This document shows positions 17,661 to 26,658 of a stretch of 64,000 nt of DNA, in pieces. Below the pieces are notes generated by a model that searched no databases, was not told the DNA's origin, and was given only the letters and a program-made list of their open reading frames with translations. Positions within the stretch are counted from its first letter, which is position 1; every line of letters begins with the position of its first letter. Made by a program: the position numbers and the translations under genes. The stretch comes from Spirochaetales bacterium (GTDB taxonomy: Bacteria; Spirochaetota; Spirochaetia; SZUA-6; DRHE01): the NCBI GenBank assembly GCA_030604195.1, contig JAUVWI010000003.1, positions 30,600-94,599 on the forward strand, written 5' to 3'.

Positions 17661-18686
17661 ATGCTCGCCACAGCACAATATGAATTCCAGGTACTAAGCA
17701 CGCGCTCAGGTTTTAACCGCTCTCTGCGTCATTTTAAAAGCGTTGGTGAAATTGTTGAAGATTTTGAGGGCTATCGCAATCTTGCTGATATTCTGAATGA
17801 AATGGTGGAAGAAAAAGAGCTTGAGCTTACCCAGTTGAGTCCCATAGTGCATGCTCTCCTGGTGGGACATCCAAAGTATAATTACCGCTGCAGTTCCTAT
17901 ACCCTGAAGTTTAATCTTGAGGAGTTTGCTCCTCTTTGTGATGAAGTAAAAAAGTGGAATTCAGTTGATCTGCTGCTGGCCTATTTTCATCCCGATATCG
18001 GGTTAACACTGATCAATCCTAAGAATCAAGTTCATTGGGACCTGGTGCAGGGCCTTAAGAAAAATGAATTGATTACTATTTATTGCGGCGCATTCGCCGA
18101 TAAGGGCGATGATAAGCTGATGGTTGAGGCTATAAATAAAATAATTCAGCTTCTGGATAGCAAAAAAATCTCCACTCCCGCTGCCTTTACCAAAGGAAAG
18201 TTCAAACCGCCGCGCCTGTTAAAGGAAAAAAAAGAAACACAGCCAAAAGTAAAAAGACAAAAAGCAACAGAAAAGAAAAAACCGGTAAAAGAGTTCAGAA
18301 AACCTGCTGTCCAGCAGCCGGCTCCGGCGGTTGCATCTCCACCGCCAGGCGCTGCGGTGCGCATGACTCCCAAATACTCTATACCCGTGACCAATGAACT
18401 TTTTCACAACGGCAACGTGGAGGCCTGGAAAAAGATAATTCAGAGCTACAATGCTAAATATTCAAAGCTTGAGGTTTTTATCTTTTATGATGGCGAAAGA
18501 ATACTTGATATAAATACCTTATTCAAATGGGGAAAGGTGAAGCACGGCAGTGCAATCCTTGTGGCGGTTGCCGGTGAGGATATTAAGGATGTAGCCAAGC
18601 TGCAGCGTTATCTAAGACAGGGGGCAAGCCACCTGTTTGAAGCCTTTTTGAAATTTCCGGTAAATACGGTTTTGAATCTCTTCTAA
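17661..18686 (+). CDS. CfpA-associated two-domain protein (TP0747 position)
   Basis: 341 residues, soluble, unknown function. Domain 1 (about 1-175) is alpha/beta with LAYFHPDIGLTLINP and ELITIYCGAF. A basic, Pro-rich linker (~185-240: KEKKETQPKVKRQKATEKKK, then alternating P and A) leads to domain 2 (~245-341: KLEVFIFYDGERILDINTLF). It sits between cfpA and the PPDK-like gene, 20 bases before the latter, and I recall the same order in T. pallidum. A filament accessory role is an inference from context only. Confidence 0.6.
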   Translation: MLATAQYEFQVLSTRSGFNRSLRHFKSVGEIVEDFEGYRNLADILNEMVEEKELELTQLSPIVHALLVGHPKYNYRCSSYTLKFNLEEFAPLCDEVKKWNSVDLLLAYFHPDIGLTLINPKNQVHWDLVQGLKKNELITIYCGAFADKGDDKLMVEAINKIIQLLDSKKISTPAAFTKGKFKPPRLLKEKKETQPKVKRQKATEKKKPVKEFRKPAVQQPAPAVASPPPGAAVRMTPKYSIPVTNELFHNGNVEAWKKIIQSYNAKYSKLEVFIFYDGERILDINTLFKWGKVKHGSAILVAVAGEDIKDVAKLQRYLRQGASHLFEAFLKFPVNTVLNLF

Positions 18687-18706
18687 CAGGAAAAAGAGGG
18701 TATATA

Positions 18707-21349
18707 ATGGCTAAAAATGTTCATTTTTTCAGCTCTAATGAGAGCACCACTAAAGATGTAATTCTAGAGAAAATCGGTATTCGCGGCAGAAGGGCAATGG
18801 AGCTTGCCGCTCTTGATCTTCCTATTCTTCCAGGATTTATTTTCGACTCCGAGATCACCTCCCAGATGGATACCCTGCCTCTAAAAAGTAAGCTAAAGAA
18901 TTATATTAAAAAACTGGAAACGGGCACCGGAAAAGAGTTCGGTAACCCGGACAACCCCATGCTGCTGAAAATTGTAATCAGTCCCAATTTGGTTATTGCC
19001 ACTTACCCGACCCTGCATAACTATGGATTAACCTCGGAAACCTTGAATGGCTTTATGAATTTCGTAGGAAAGAATTTCAGCCAGCACGAGGTACAATTCC
19101 TCTTAAAGGGTAATCTGGAAATAGAGCGGCGCATTGCTGAACTGGAAGAGCGCGGTAAGGATGTTGAGGCAATTGAGAAGGCTGTTAAAGAGCTTGAACT
19201 GGACCTTTGTGAAGAGAGAACAACAGCAGAGCGAAAAGAAAGTGTGGAAAAATATCTGAAACTGCTGCCTGAAGGATTTTTCACCGATGCCTACGCTCAA
19301 CTGGAAATATCCCTGAAACGCATCAGTAAGATGCTGAAACTTGATGAGCTGAACCAAAATGATACCGCCCTGTTAATACAGCCCATGGTTTATGGCAACT
19401 ACGGCAAGGATTCATCCAGCGGTTACTTCTTTACCCGTAATATCGTAACCGGCCAGAAGGAACTGCAAGGGGAATTCTACCAGAGCGCTTTTGATTCAAT
19501 TGGGGCAAAGGGCAAGGATATAAACACTATTAACAAACAGTATCTCAAACAATTTGAGAATATTGCCAGGGAGGTTGAGGACCATTTTAAAGAGATCCGC
19601 GCAATCCGTTTTACAATTGAGAATAAAAAACTCTGGCTTATTGAACAGCGTCATGTAATGACCAAATCAACCCGCTCGGAAATGAGAACTCTACTGGATC
19701 TGTACAACAGGAAGAAGGTTGCTGCCGAATTTGTGGTTAAAAGCGTTAAACCCAATCAGTTAAATGAAATACTGCACCCGGTACTTAACCTTAGTTCCAT
19801 TAAACAAATGAAGACTCTGACCGGAGGTATAACCGGTGCCCCGGGCGCTGCTATCGGCCGGGTGTTTTTTACCACCGACGGTCTTTTAGAGGCCTTCAAG
19901 GAAGCCCAACATAAGGGGCAGGATACCAATTTAATCCTATGCATGGCGGCAACCTTTGCCGAGGATGTGAAGGCAATCGAGGTGGCCAGGGGTGTGCTCT
20001 CCAGTGAAGGCGGATATGCCGCCCACGCCTCTGTTGTGGCGCGGCAATATGGCAAGGTCTCCCTGGTTAAAACGGAAATGAAAATTGAGGGCAGGAAGAT
20101 GGTAATAGATGGTGTCACTATTAATGAAGGTGATTACCTGACCCTGAATGTGCCCCATTACGGAGAACCGGCTATCTATATGGGCAAGGGTGAATTAATC
20201 GAACCTGACCCTGAAGAATCGGGTATGCTGGATTTTATTAAACTGGTGCGCGGTTTTGTTAAGGATTTTCATGTACGGGCAAATGCGGATAACGCCAGGG
20301 ACGCCAGTCTGGCCAGGAGCTTCGGTGCAGAGGGTATAGGTTTGTGCCGCACAGAGCATATGTTTTTTAATGAGAAGAGAATCAATGATTTCCGGGCAAT
20401 GATACTTGCGGAAAATCTTGAGGAACGGCAGAAAGCTCTAAACAAACTCCTGCCCATCCAGAAGAGCGATTTCTATAAGCTCTTTAAGACCATGGCCGGT
20501 TATGAAGTAACCATCCGCCTGCTGGATGCTCCTTTGCATGAGTTCCTGCCCCACAACCCGGCAGAGATGAAGAGATTTATTGATTATCTTAATGAGCGTA
20601 AGAAGGGTGCCAGAATTTCTGAAAAGGAAGTAAAGAACCGCTGTGATGCATTGAGTGAATTTAACCCGATGCTCGGTCACCGCGGCTGCCGTATTGCCGT
20701 GTCTTACCCTGAAATATATGAAATGCAGATCAAGGCGATTTTTGAAGCGGTATATACTCTGCAGAAAGAGGGGGTCAAAGTAAAACCGGAGATCATGATA
20801 CCCTTGATTATGAATGAGAATGAGCTGAAGCTGATTATTTACGGCAAGAAGATCGAGGGTAAAACATTTCGTGGGTTGGTGGATATCGAAGCTGAGATCA
20901 GGGAAAAGATGCAGGTCAAGAAGGCCGTAGATTTCCGTATAGGAACCATGATCGAGCTGCCCGGCGCTGCTCTAAGCGCGGGTGATATTGCCCGTTATGC
21001 CCAGTTTTTCTCATTCGGGACCAATGATCTTACCCAGACCACAATCGGACTTTCCCGGGATGATTTTAATTCATTTATGCCTGATTATACTATGTACGAT
21101 CTGCTTGAGGGTAACCCCTTTCAGATACTCAATAACAATGTAAAAGAATTGGTAAGCACTGCGGTGAAACGCGGTAAAATGACCAGGCCCGATCTTTCCA
21201 CGGGGTTATGCGGCGAGCATGGCGCCATACCGGATAATATACGCTTCTGCATGGACGCGGGACTTGATTATGTATCCTGTTCATCCTATTCGGTGCCGAT
21301 TGCCAATCTGGCCATAGCGCAGATTAACCTGGAAAAGGGGAGTGATTAG
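18707..21349 (+). CDS. ppdK: pyruvate,phosphate dikinase-like protein with altered ATP-grasp part
   Basis: 880 residues with full PPDK architecture. The C-terminal PEP/pyruvate barrel is well kept: GIGLCRTEHMFF, MLGHRGCR, FSFGTNDLTQ and CGEH with Cys835. The central phosphohistidine domain keeps His440 but reads GGYAAHAS instead of GGMTSHAA. The N-terminal ATP-grasp is poorly kept: the glycine-Lys loop (GGKGANLAEM) is IGIRGRRAMEL and the Arg of LLVSVRSGA is Ile91 (LLKIVISPN). The ATP half-reaction may be lost or altered while PEP/pyruvate chemistry could persist. Located with cfpA, as TP0746 is in T. pallidum. Confidence 0.85.
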   Translation: MAKNVHFFSSNESTTKDVILEKIGIRGRRAMELAALDLPILPGFIFDSEITSQMDTLPLKSKLKNYIKKLETGTGKEFGNPDNPMLLKIVISPNLVIATYPTLHNYGLTSETLNGFMNFVGKNFSQHEVQFLLKGNLEIERRIAELEERGKDVEAIEKAVKELELDLCEERTTAERKESVEKYLKLLPEGFFTDAYAQLEISLKRISKMLKLDELNQNDTALLIQPMVYGNYGKDSSSGYFFTRNIVTGQKELQGEFYQSAFDSIGAKGKDINTINKQYLKQFENIAREVEDHFKEIRAIRFTIENKKLWLIEQRHVMTKSTRSEMRTLLDLYNRKKVAAEFVVKSVKPNQLNEILHPVLNLSSIKQMKTLTGGITGAPGAAIGRVFFTTDGLLEAFKEAQHKGQDTNLILCMAATFAEDVKAIEVARGVLSSEGGYAAHASVVARQYGKVSLVKTEMKIEGRKMVIDGVTINEGDYLTLNVPHYGEPAIYMGKGELIEPDPEESGMLDFIKLVRGFVKDFHVRANADNARDASLARSFGAEGIGLCRTEHMFFNEKRINDFRAMILAENLEERQKALNKLLPIQKSDFYKLFKTMAGYEVTIRLLDAPLHEFLPHNPAEMKRFIDYLNERKKGARISEKEVKNRCDALSEFNPMLGHRGCRIAVSYPEIYEMQIKAIFEAVYTLQKEGVKVKPEIMIPLIMNENELKLIIYGKKIEGKTFRGLVDIEAEIREKMQVKKAVDFRIGTMIELPGAALSAGDIARYAQFFSFGTNDLTQTTIGLSRDDFNSFMPDYTMYDLLEGNPFQILNNNVKELVSTAVKRGKMTRPDLSTGLCGEHGAIPDNIRFCMDAGLDYVSCSSYSVPIANLAIAQINLEKGSD

Positions 21350-21356
21350 TTTCAGT

Positions 21357-21376
21357 TCAGGGAGCATCAGGGAGCA
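21357..21376. repeat. 10-bp perfect tandem duplication in convergent gap
   Basis: TCAGGGAGCA occurs twice in a row (21357-21366, 21367-21376). It fills most of the gap between the PPDK-like stop and the stop of the convergent hypothetical gene, whose stop codon begins at 21377. Confidence 0.9.
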
Positions 21377-21925
21377 CTATTTCCAGATATCAAACTTCTT
21401 CAGACCCTTAATGATTAGTTGAGTAGCTTTAGCCGCATCTACTTGAGGTACATTGGCTTCTTTGTTCAAGGTTTTTTCAAAGAAAGTTGAGATAGAGTCA
21501 AGTACATCATCAAGATTATAAAATATAAAGGCAAAATTAATTCCTTGAGGCTTGAGTACTGTAAAAGCGGAATAGGTAATAATAGGTTCTTTGCTCACCA
21601 TTATCTTAATCTGGTTTTTGGCGGTAACAATTTCCAATTCTGAAAAGCGGTGAGGGATCTGATATTTCGAGGTGCGGCGAAAGGGCTCGAGATGTTTTTC
21701 AGCATAGGAAGGCGGTTCAGCAAGAATGAATAATTTATTACCGTCTGTTTGAAAGGTCAGGCCATCTTCCGAAAGGTAGAGGGACTTTACCCCGCTGTAG
21801 GCTATTACCTCGTATCGTGAGTAAGATGAATTGTTCTGCAGAAAAGATGAGATAATATATCCCCCTTCTCTGGGGAGTTTATCCTGAGTATAAGCTTGAA
21901 ACAGATCTAAGGCTTTCATTGCCAT
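21377..21925 (-). CDS. hypothetical cytoplasmic protein
   Basis: 182 residues, not recognised. No signal peptide or membrane segment. An alternating hydrophobic pattern in residues ~40-130 (EVIAYSGVKSLYLSEDGLTF, INFAFIFYNLDD) suggests a beta-rich fold followed by a C-terminal helical part ending GLKKFDIWK. ATG at 21925 is preceded by AAGGAGGAG, a strong ribosome site. It is transcribed alone and converges on the PPDK-like gene. Confidence 0.6.
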   Translation of the reverse strand: MAMKALDLFQAYTQDKLPREGGYIISSFLQNNSSYSRYEVIAYSGVKSLYLSEDGLTFQTDGNKLFILAEPPSYAEKHLEPFRRTSKYQIPHRFSELEIVTAKNQIKIMVSKEPIITYSAFTVLKPQGINFAFIFYNLDDVLDSISTFFEKTLNKEANVPQVDAAKATQLIIKGLKKFDIWK

Positions 21926-22001
21926 AACTACTCCTCCTTAATATATGCATTATAAAGAAATAGAGACAAATTTCAAGGGAAAAAAGACTGGAATCTGGTT
22001 T

Positions 22002-23930
22002 TTATACAATACCACTAGTTTTTTGCGCTTTTAGCTGTGCTGAGCGCAGTTCTTCCGATTTTATCAGATATTTTTCACTGAAATTGCTCTCGCCACTTTT
22101 TTTAAAGACAACGGCCAGGTTGCGGTAGCCCTTCCATTCATGAGGTGCAAGGGCAATTACCCGGCGGAATATCTCCGCAGCTTTTTCCAGCTTATTTTGC
22201 TTAAAATACATTACTCCCAGGGGCAATAACAGGGAGACATGATTTTGCTCTCTCTTAACCGCTTCTTCTAAGAAAAGCAGGGCAGTTTCCTGCTGTCCGG
22301 AATGCTGCATGCAGTAAATCAAGGCTCTTATGAAATACAAAGAACCAGGTTCATCTGCCAGAAGGGAGCGGTAGAGAACAACTGCTTCGGAGTATCTGGC
22401 GGTTTTGCTGTAACTTAAGGCCAGCATCCTTTTCAGGTTCCTGTCCCGGGGTTTCAGGGGCAGCAGGATTAGTATTTCTTCAGCCAGGGTTTTATAATCC
22501 TGATCATGGTAAAGCAGCTTGATAAACTGATTTCTAACCTCTTGATCAGCGGAATAATAGTTCAGGTAACGGGAAAATGTATTTTTAGCCTCTTCTGTTT
22601 TATTCAGCAGTGTATAAACGGTTATCAGGTTTTTAAGAGCCTGGCCATGATTTTCCACGACTTTCAGGGTGCGGGTAAACCATTTTTCCGCCAGATCGGG
22701 AAGTTCCGCCTGTAAATACTCCTGGCCCAGGGCATTCATCAGCAAAGGGTCCGGACCGAAATTCTTGATACTTTCCTGCAGCAGGGTAATGGTTCTATCT
22801 TTTGATTCACTCAGGTGCGGTAAGGTCAGAGCGAGGTAATATCTGGCAACCCGGTCATTTTCATTTAATCTGAAAATGCGCTTCAAGAGTTTTGCCATTT
22901 CCTGAAAATCATTTTCTTCCCATAGCAGAGCGGCGAATCCATAATAATAATCAAGGTGACCGGTTTTGGCGGCTAGCGCCCTCTCATAGTGATTACGCGC
23001 CTTCAGCGGTTCACCGATATTACGGAAGGATTCCGCGATCATTACATGCATATCCGCGTCCTGATAATTATTCTTTAATACTTTGCTGCCGTAATAAACA
23101 GCTTTGCGGTATTTACCGTTGCGGAAAAGGATCAGGGTGATAATCCTGAGCAATTGTTCCGGATCGGTAATTTCTGAACTGTCAGTGCCTAACAGGGAGG
23201 TAGCCTCTTTAAGCTCAGCAAAGGCTTGCTCATTCTTTCCGGTTTTAAGCAGGAGAAAGGCCCTCTGCAGGAAGAGGATCGGATCGCCCGGGGAAAGATT
23301 TGATGCATGCTGGTAATGCAGCAGGGAAAGATCGGTTTTACCGAGTTCCCTGTATATACTGGCTAAATAGAGATGGGTGGTAAGATTCTCGGGCCGCTTT
23401 TTTATGATGTATTGAAATATCTCTTCTGCTTCCTCCATACGCTCATGGTAAAAGAGGTTGATTGCGTGAGTTAAGAGGGAGTTGAGATAGCCGGTAAAAA
23501 TGTGCGGTTGCTCGGGTTTTATTTCCAGAGCTTTTATGAAATACTCAATAGCGCTACTGGGCCGTCCTGCTTTGAGCAGGGCAAGTCCGAGTAAGCTGAG
23601 AGTATTTGCCGATCCGGGATTCAGCTTGACCGCTTTTTTCAAGTAAGGTATAGCCTGTCCTGGTAAACCTGAACTGAGATAGGTCCTGCCAAGAAAGAAA
23701 TAGCCCGGTGCGGATTCAGGCTGCAGGTGAAGGTAATAACGAAAGTACTGGATAGCCCGGCCATATTCTTTCAGGCTGTGATAGCTCCGGGCAAGGTACA
23801 GAATGGCCAGGGGATACTTATCAGTGCTGCAGAGGATCTCTTGAAGCAGGGCGATGGCTCGTACATAATCCCGTTTTTTACCCGCTTCGAGAGCTGCGTT
23901 AAAGAGCTGGTCAAACTTCTCTCTATGCAT
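22002..23930 (-). CDS. large TPR-repeat protein
   Basis: 642 residues made almost wholly of tetratricopeptide repeats (about 15). Consensus units include YPLAILYLARSYHSLKEYGR, AIPYLKKAVKLNPGSANTLS and KLEKAAEIFRRVIALAPHEW. There is no signal peptide or catalytic domain, so it is probably a cytoplasmic protein-interaction scaffold. Divergent from the chemoreceptor-like gene at 23979, with only 48 bp between the starts. Confidence 0.8.
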   Translation of the reverse strand: MHREKFDQLFNAALEAGKKRDYVRAIALLQEILCSTDKYPLAILYLARSYHSLKEYGRAIQYFRYYLHLQPESAPGYFFLGRTYLSSGLPGQAIPYLKKAVKLNPGSANTLSLLGLALLKAGRPSSAIEYFIKALEIKPEQPHIFTGYLNSLLTHAINLFYHERMEEAEEIFQYIIKKRPENLTTHLYLASIYRELGKTDLSLLHYQHASNLSPGDPILFLQRAFLLLKTGKNEQAFAELKEATSLLGTDSSEITDPEQLLRIITLILFRNGKYRKAVYYGSKVLKNNYQDADMHVMIAESFRNIGEPLKARNHYERALAAKTGHLDYYYGFAALLWEENDFQEMAKLLKRIFRLNENDRVARYYLALTLPHLSESKDRTITLLQESIKNFGPDPLLMNALGQEYLQAELPDLAEKWFTRTLKVVENHGQALKNLITVYTLLNKTEEAKNTFSRYLNYYSADQEVRNQFIKLLYHDQDYKTLAEEILILLPLKPRDRNLKRMLALSYSKTARYSEAVVLYRSLLADEPGSLYFIRALIYCMQHSGQQETALLFLEEAVKREQNHVSLLLPLGVMYFKQNKLEKAAEIFRRVIALAPHEWKGYRNLAVVFKKSGESNFSEKYLIKSEELRSAQLKAQKTSGIV

Positions 23931-23978
23931 TGATCTATTCCCTTTACAAAACTCAAGAATTTAGATAAAGAATAAAGG

Positions 23979-25403
23979 ATGTCCGGAGTTTTTACCAGTA
24001 TATTACAGACCCAATTTAATAAAGGTGAAAAAGCTGCCGCCTTATTCAGGCTTTTTTACTTCTGCATACTCCTTTTGGGCTATCTATTCCTGCAAGAAAA
24101 GGAGAGTGGTGTTTCTATTGAGTCCTTTATAGTAGGCGCTGCCTTTCTTTTAATATTTATTTATTCGTTATTTACTCTGCGCCTGCTGCAGAAAAATCAG
24201 TTTCCGGAGCAGTTTGCTCATATATCGGTAATACTGGAGGCGCTCACTGCGGGTGTATTTTTGAGTGTATTCTTAAGCAAAACCTACAGGCCGGCAGAAG
24301 TATTCCTTACAGTGCTCAGCGGTTTTTTCTATTTTTTTTCCATTCTATTTTCCATTCTCAGGATGAAACCATCGACCTCGGTCACGGCTACGGCAGCAGC
24401 AATATTCAGTTGTTCCGCGGTTGCCGCCGGCAGTTACTTTTTTTCTCATGGTGCGGTCAGGCTGGGACCGGTAAGTTATCTACCGGCGCTCTTCCTGTTC
24501 ACCGGTGGAGTCTCGTGGTCTATATCAAGAACTTTTAAAGTAATCCTGGAAAATAACATTGTTTCCGAGGAAGCGCTGCGCGCCGGCCGCAGGTTGCGCA
24601 TGACCATGGAGATCGTACAGGCTTCAATTTTCAACTTAAGCCAATTTGTTGATAATCTGGAAAAGATATCCACCAGTCTCTCCGGAGGAGCGGGAGATCA
24701 GGCTGAGAGCAGCCTCTACATATCAAGTGCAGCAGAAAAACTGCAGAGCTCTATGGCTAAAATATCTGAATCCACTGAAAAATCAGCAACTACGGTCAAG
24801 CGGACCGTTGATTTTTCTGACAGCGGTAATCTGATTGTCCACCGCGTAATAAATGAGATTCTTAATATACATGAAGTTGTTGAACGAATGGTAAAGTCTT
24901 TAGAGCATATTAATGATATCTCTGACCAGACTAATCTGCTGGCTCTGAATGCCACTATTGAAGCCTCGCAGGCAGGGGAAGAGGGCAGCGGCTTTTCGGT
25001 TATAGCTGAGGAAATCCGCAAACTGGCGGAACAGGCTGCCGGAACAAGCGGCGAAGTGGGAAAAATGGTCAAACAGGTGCAGCAAGTTATATTCAGCGGT
25101 GGTGAATCTTCCAAGGAAGCCGGAAAAATATTTGACAGGATCAATAAAGATCTCGCCGGATATTCAGATGTAATAAATGAGCTGCACCAGGCGGTGCAGG
25201 AACAGCTCAACGGCAATAGAGAGGTAACTTTATCTATTGAGAGTATTAACGAGATAATCCTTACCAATAATACGAATGCGGATTTAGTAAAGAAGATTGT
25301 CGGAGAACTGAAAAAGGAAGTGGTCAAACTAAAGGCGTTGGTAGATGGCAAAATTATCGAGACCGGAGAACTTTCCGGCAGGGAAAGGCATGCACTTCCA
25401 TAA
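23979..25403 (+). CDS. membrane methyl-accepting chemotaxis-like transducer
   Basis: 474 residues. About six hydrophobic segments fill residues ~20-185 (FYFCILLLGYLFL, AAFLLIFIYSLFTLRLL and others) with no large periplasmic ligand domain. The C-terminal ~250 residues are an MCP signalling coiled coil with the conserved tip DQTNLLALNATIEA, then GEEGSGFSVIAEEIRKLAEQ. It should couple membrane-borne stimuli to CheW/CheA. The tip is close to consensus, with Ser-Gln (EASQAG) in place of the usual Ala-Arg. The start at 23979 lies very close behind AAAGG; a later start is possible. Confidence 0.8.
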   Translation: MSGVFTSILQTQFNKGEKAAALFRLFYFCILLLGYLFLQEKESGVSIESFIVGAAFLLIFIYSLFTLRLLQKNQFPEQFAHISVILEALTAGVFLSVFLSKTYRPAEVFLTVLSGFFYFFSILFSILRMKPSTSVTATAAAIFSCSAVAAGSYFFSHGAVRLGPVSYLPALFLFTGGVSWSISRTFKVILENNIVSEEALRAGRRLRMTMEIVQASIFNLSQFVDNLEKISTSLSGGAGDQAESSLYISSAAEKLQSSMAKISESTEKSATTVKRTVDFSDSGNLIVHRVINEILNIHEVVERMVKSLEHINDISDQTNLLALNATIEASQAGEEGSGFSVIAEEIRKLAEQAAGTSGEVGKMVKQVQQVIFSGGESSKEAGKIFDRINKDLAGYSDVINELHQAVQEQLNGNREVTLSIESINEIILTNNTNADLVKKIVGELKKEVVKLKALVDGKIIETGELSGRERHALP

Positions 25404-25428
25404 ATAAATAATTTAAAAAGGCATACCT

Positions 25429-26658
25429 ATGAACTTAGTTGTAATGGGCGCTCAATGGGGTGATGAGGGCAAGGGGAAAATTGTTGATTTCTTAGCGGCA
25501 GGGTCAGATATTGTGCTGCGTTATTCCGGCGGCGCCAATGCCGGTCACACCGTGGTAATTGGCGAGGAAACCTATAAGCTGCATCTTATTCCGTCAGGCA
25601 TAACCCATGCGAATAAAAGAGTGGTTTTAGGAAGCGGCATGGTTATTGACCTGGAGTCCTTATTTTCGGAACTGGATGGCCTTACCGGCCAGGGTATCAA
25701 CTGGCAGGGACGGGTTCTGATTTCCGGTCGCGCCCATCTGGTGCTTCCCCGGTACCGTGATCTGGACCGGGAAATGGACAGCAAACGCAAGCTGCCTATC
25801 GGCACCACTGGCCGTGGTATTGGCGTGGCCTATGGACTGAAGGCAAACCGGGACGGGATCAGGGTGGTTGATATCTTTGACAGCTCTATCTGGGAAAAAT
25901 TATCTGCAGAGGACAGAGCGGCGCTCGAACCATTTCGTGAAAGGGTCAGAGAGATGGTGGTGGATATTACCTACCTGCTTTATAAGGAAAAGCCGGCTAA
26001 TATTCTTTTTGAAGGCGCTCAGGGCACTCTGCTGGATATTGACTCGGGAACCTATCCCTATGTTTCCTCAGGAGTTTCCTGTGCCTCCGGCGCAGCAATT
26101 GGTGCAGGTATAGGGCCCAAAGATATCAACCGGATATTGGGGGTATGCAAAGCCTATAGCACCAGGGTAGGAAATGGTCCTCTCCCTTCGGAATTCAGCC
26201 GTGATCGTGACGGTGATCTGGAAAGCACTATCAGAGAGCTGGGTAGGGAATATGGAGTGACTACAGGCAGGCCGCGCCGCTGCGGTTACCTCGACCTGGT
26301 GGCTTTGAAGTATGGCTGCTTAACTAATTCTATCGATGCTTTAGTAATGACCCATCTGGATGTTTATGATAAAATGGAAGAAATCTCAGTGTGTACCTCC
26401 TACAATTTTAAGGGAAAAGAGCTTTCCGATTTCCCCGCTTCAATGGAAATACTGGAAGGCGCAAAGCCGGTGCTGCGGAGCTTTAGGGGGTGGCAGCAGG
26501 ATATCAGCGGTTGCAGCCGTTACGATGATTTACCGGTCGAGGCAAGGGAGTACCTTGAATTTATTGAGGAGTACACAGAAACCCCGATTGATATAATATC
26601 TGTGGGTTACCGGAGAGAAGAAACGATTGTGCGAAAGGACCCATGGACACCATCCTGA
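25429..26658 (+). CDS. purA: adenylosuccinate synthetase
   Basis: 409 residues, slightly short for the family. GTP-dependent conversion of IMP and aspartate to adenylosuccinate, first committed step to AMP. Signatures: GAQWGDEGKGKIVD (GTP P-loop and catalytic Asp), GGANAGHTVV, GTTGRGIGVAYG and the late TGRPRRCGYLDL. It is followed with a 16-bp overlap by guaA, so both branches from IMP are encoded together. Confidence 0.96.
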   Translation: MNLVVMGAQWGDEGKGKIVDFLAAGSDIVLRYSGGANAGHTVVIGEETYKLHLIPSGITHANKRVVLGSGMVIDLESLFSELDGLTGQGINWQGRVLISGRAHLVLPRYRDLDREMDSKRKLPIGTTGRGIGVAYGLKANRDGIRVVDIFDSSIWEKLSAEDRAALEPFRERVREMVVDITYLLYKEKPANILFEGAQGTLLDIDSGTYPYVSSGVSCASGAAIGAGIGPKDINRILGVCKAYSTRVGNGPLPSEFSRDRDGDLESTIRELGREYGVTTGRPRRCGYLDLVALKYGCLTNSIDALVMTHLDVYDKMEEISVCTSYNFKGKELSDFPASMEILEGAKPVLRSFRGWQQDISGCSRYDDLPVEAREYLEFIEEYTETPIDIISVGYRREETIVRKDPWTPS

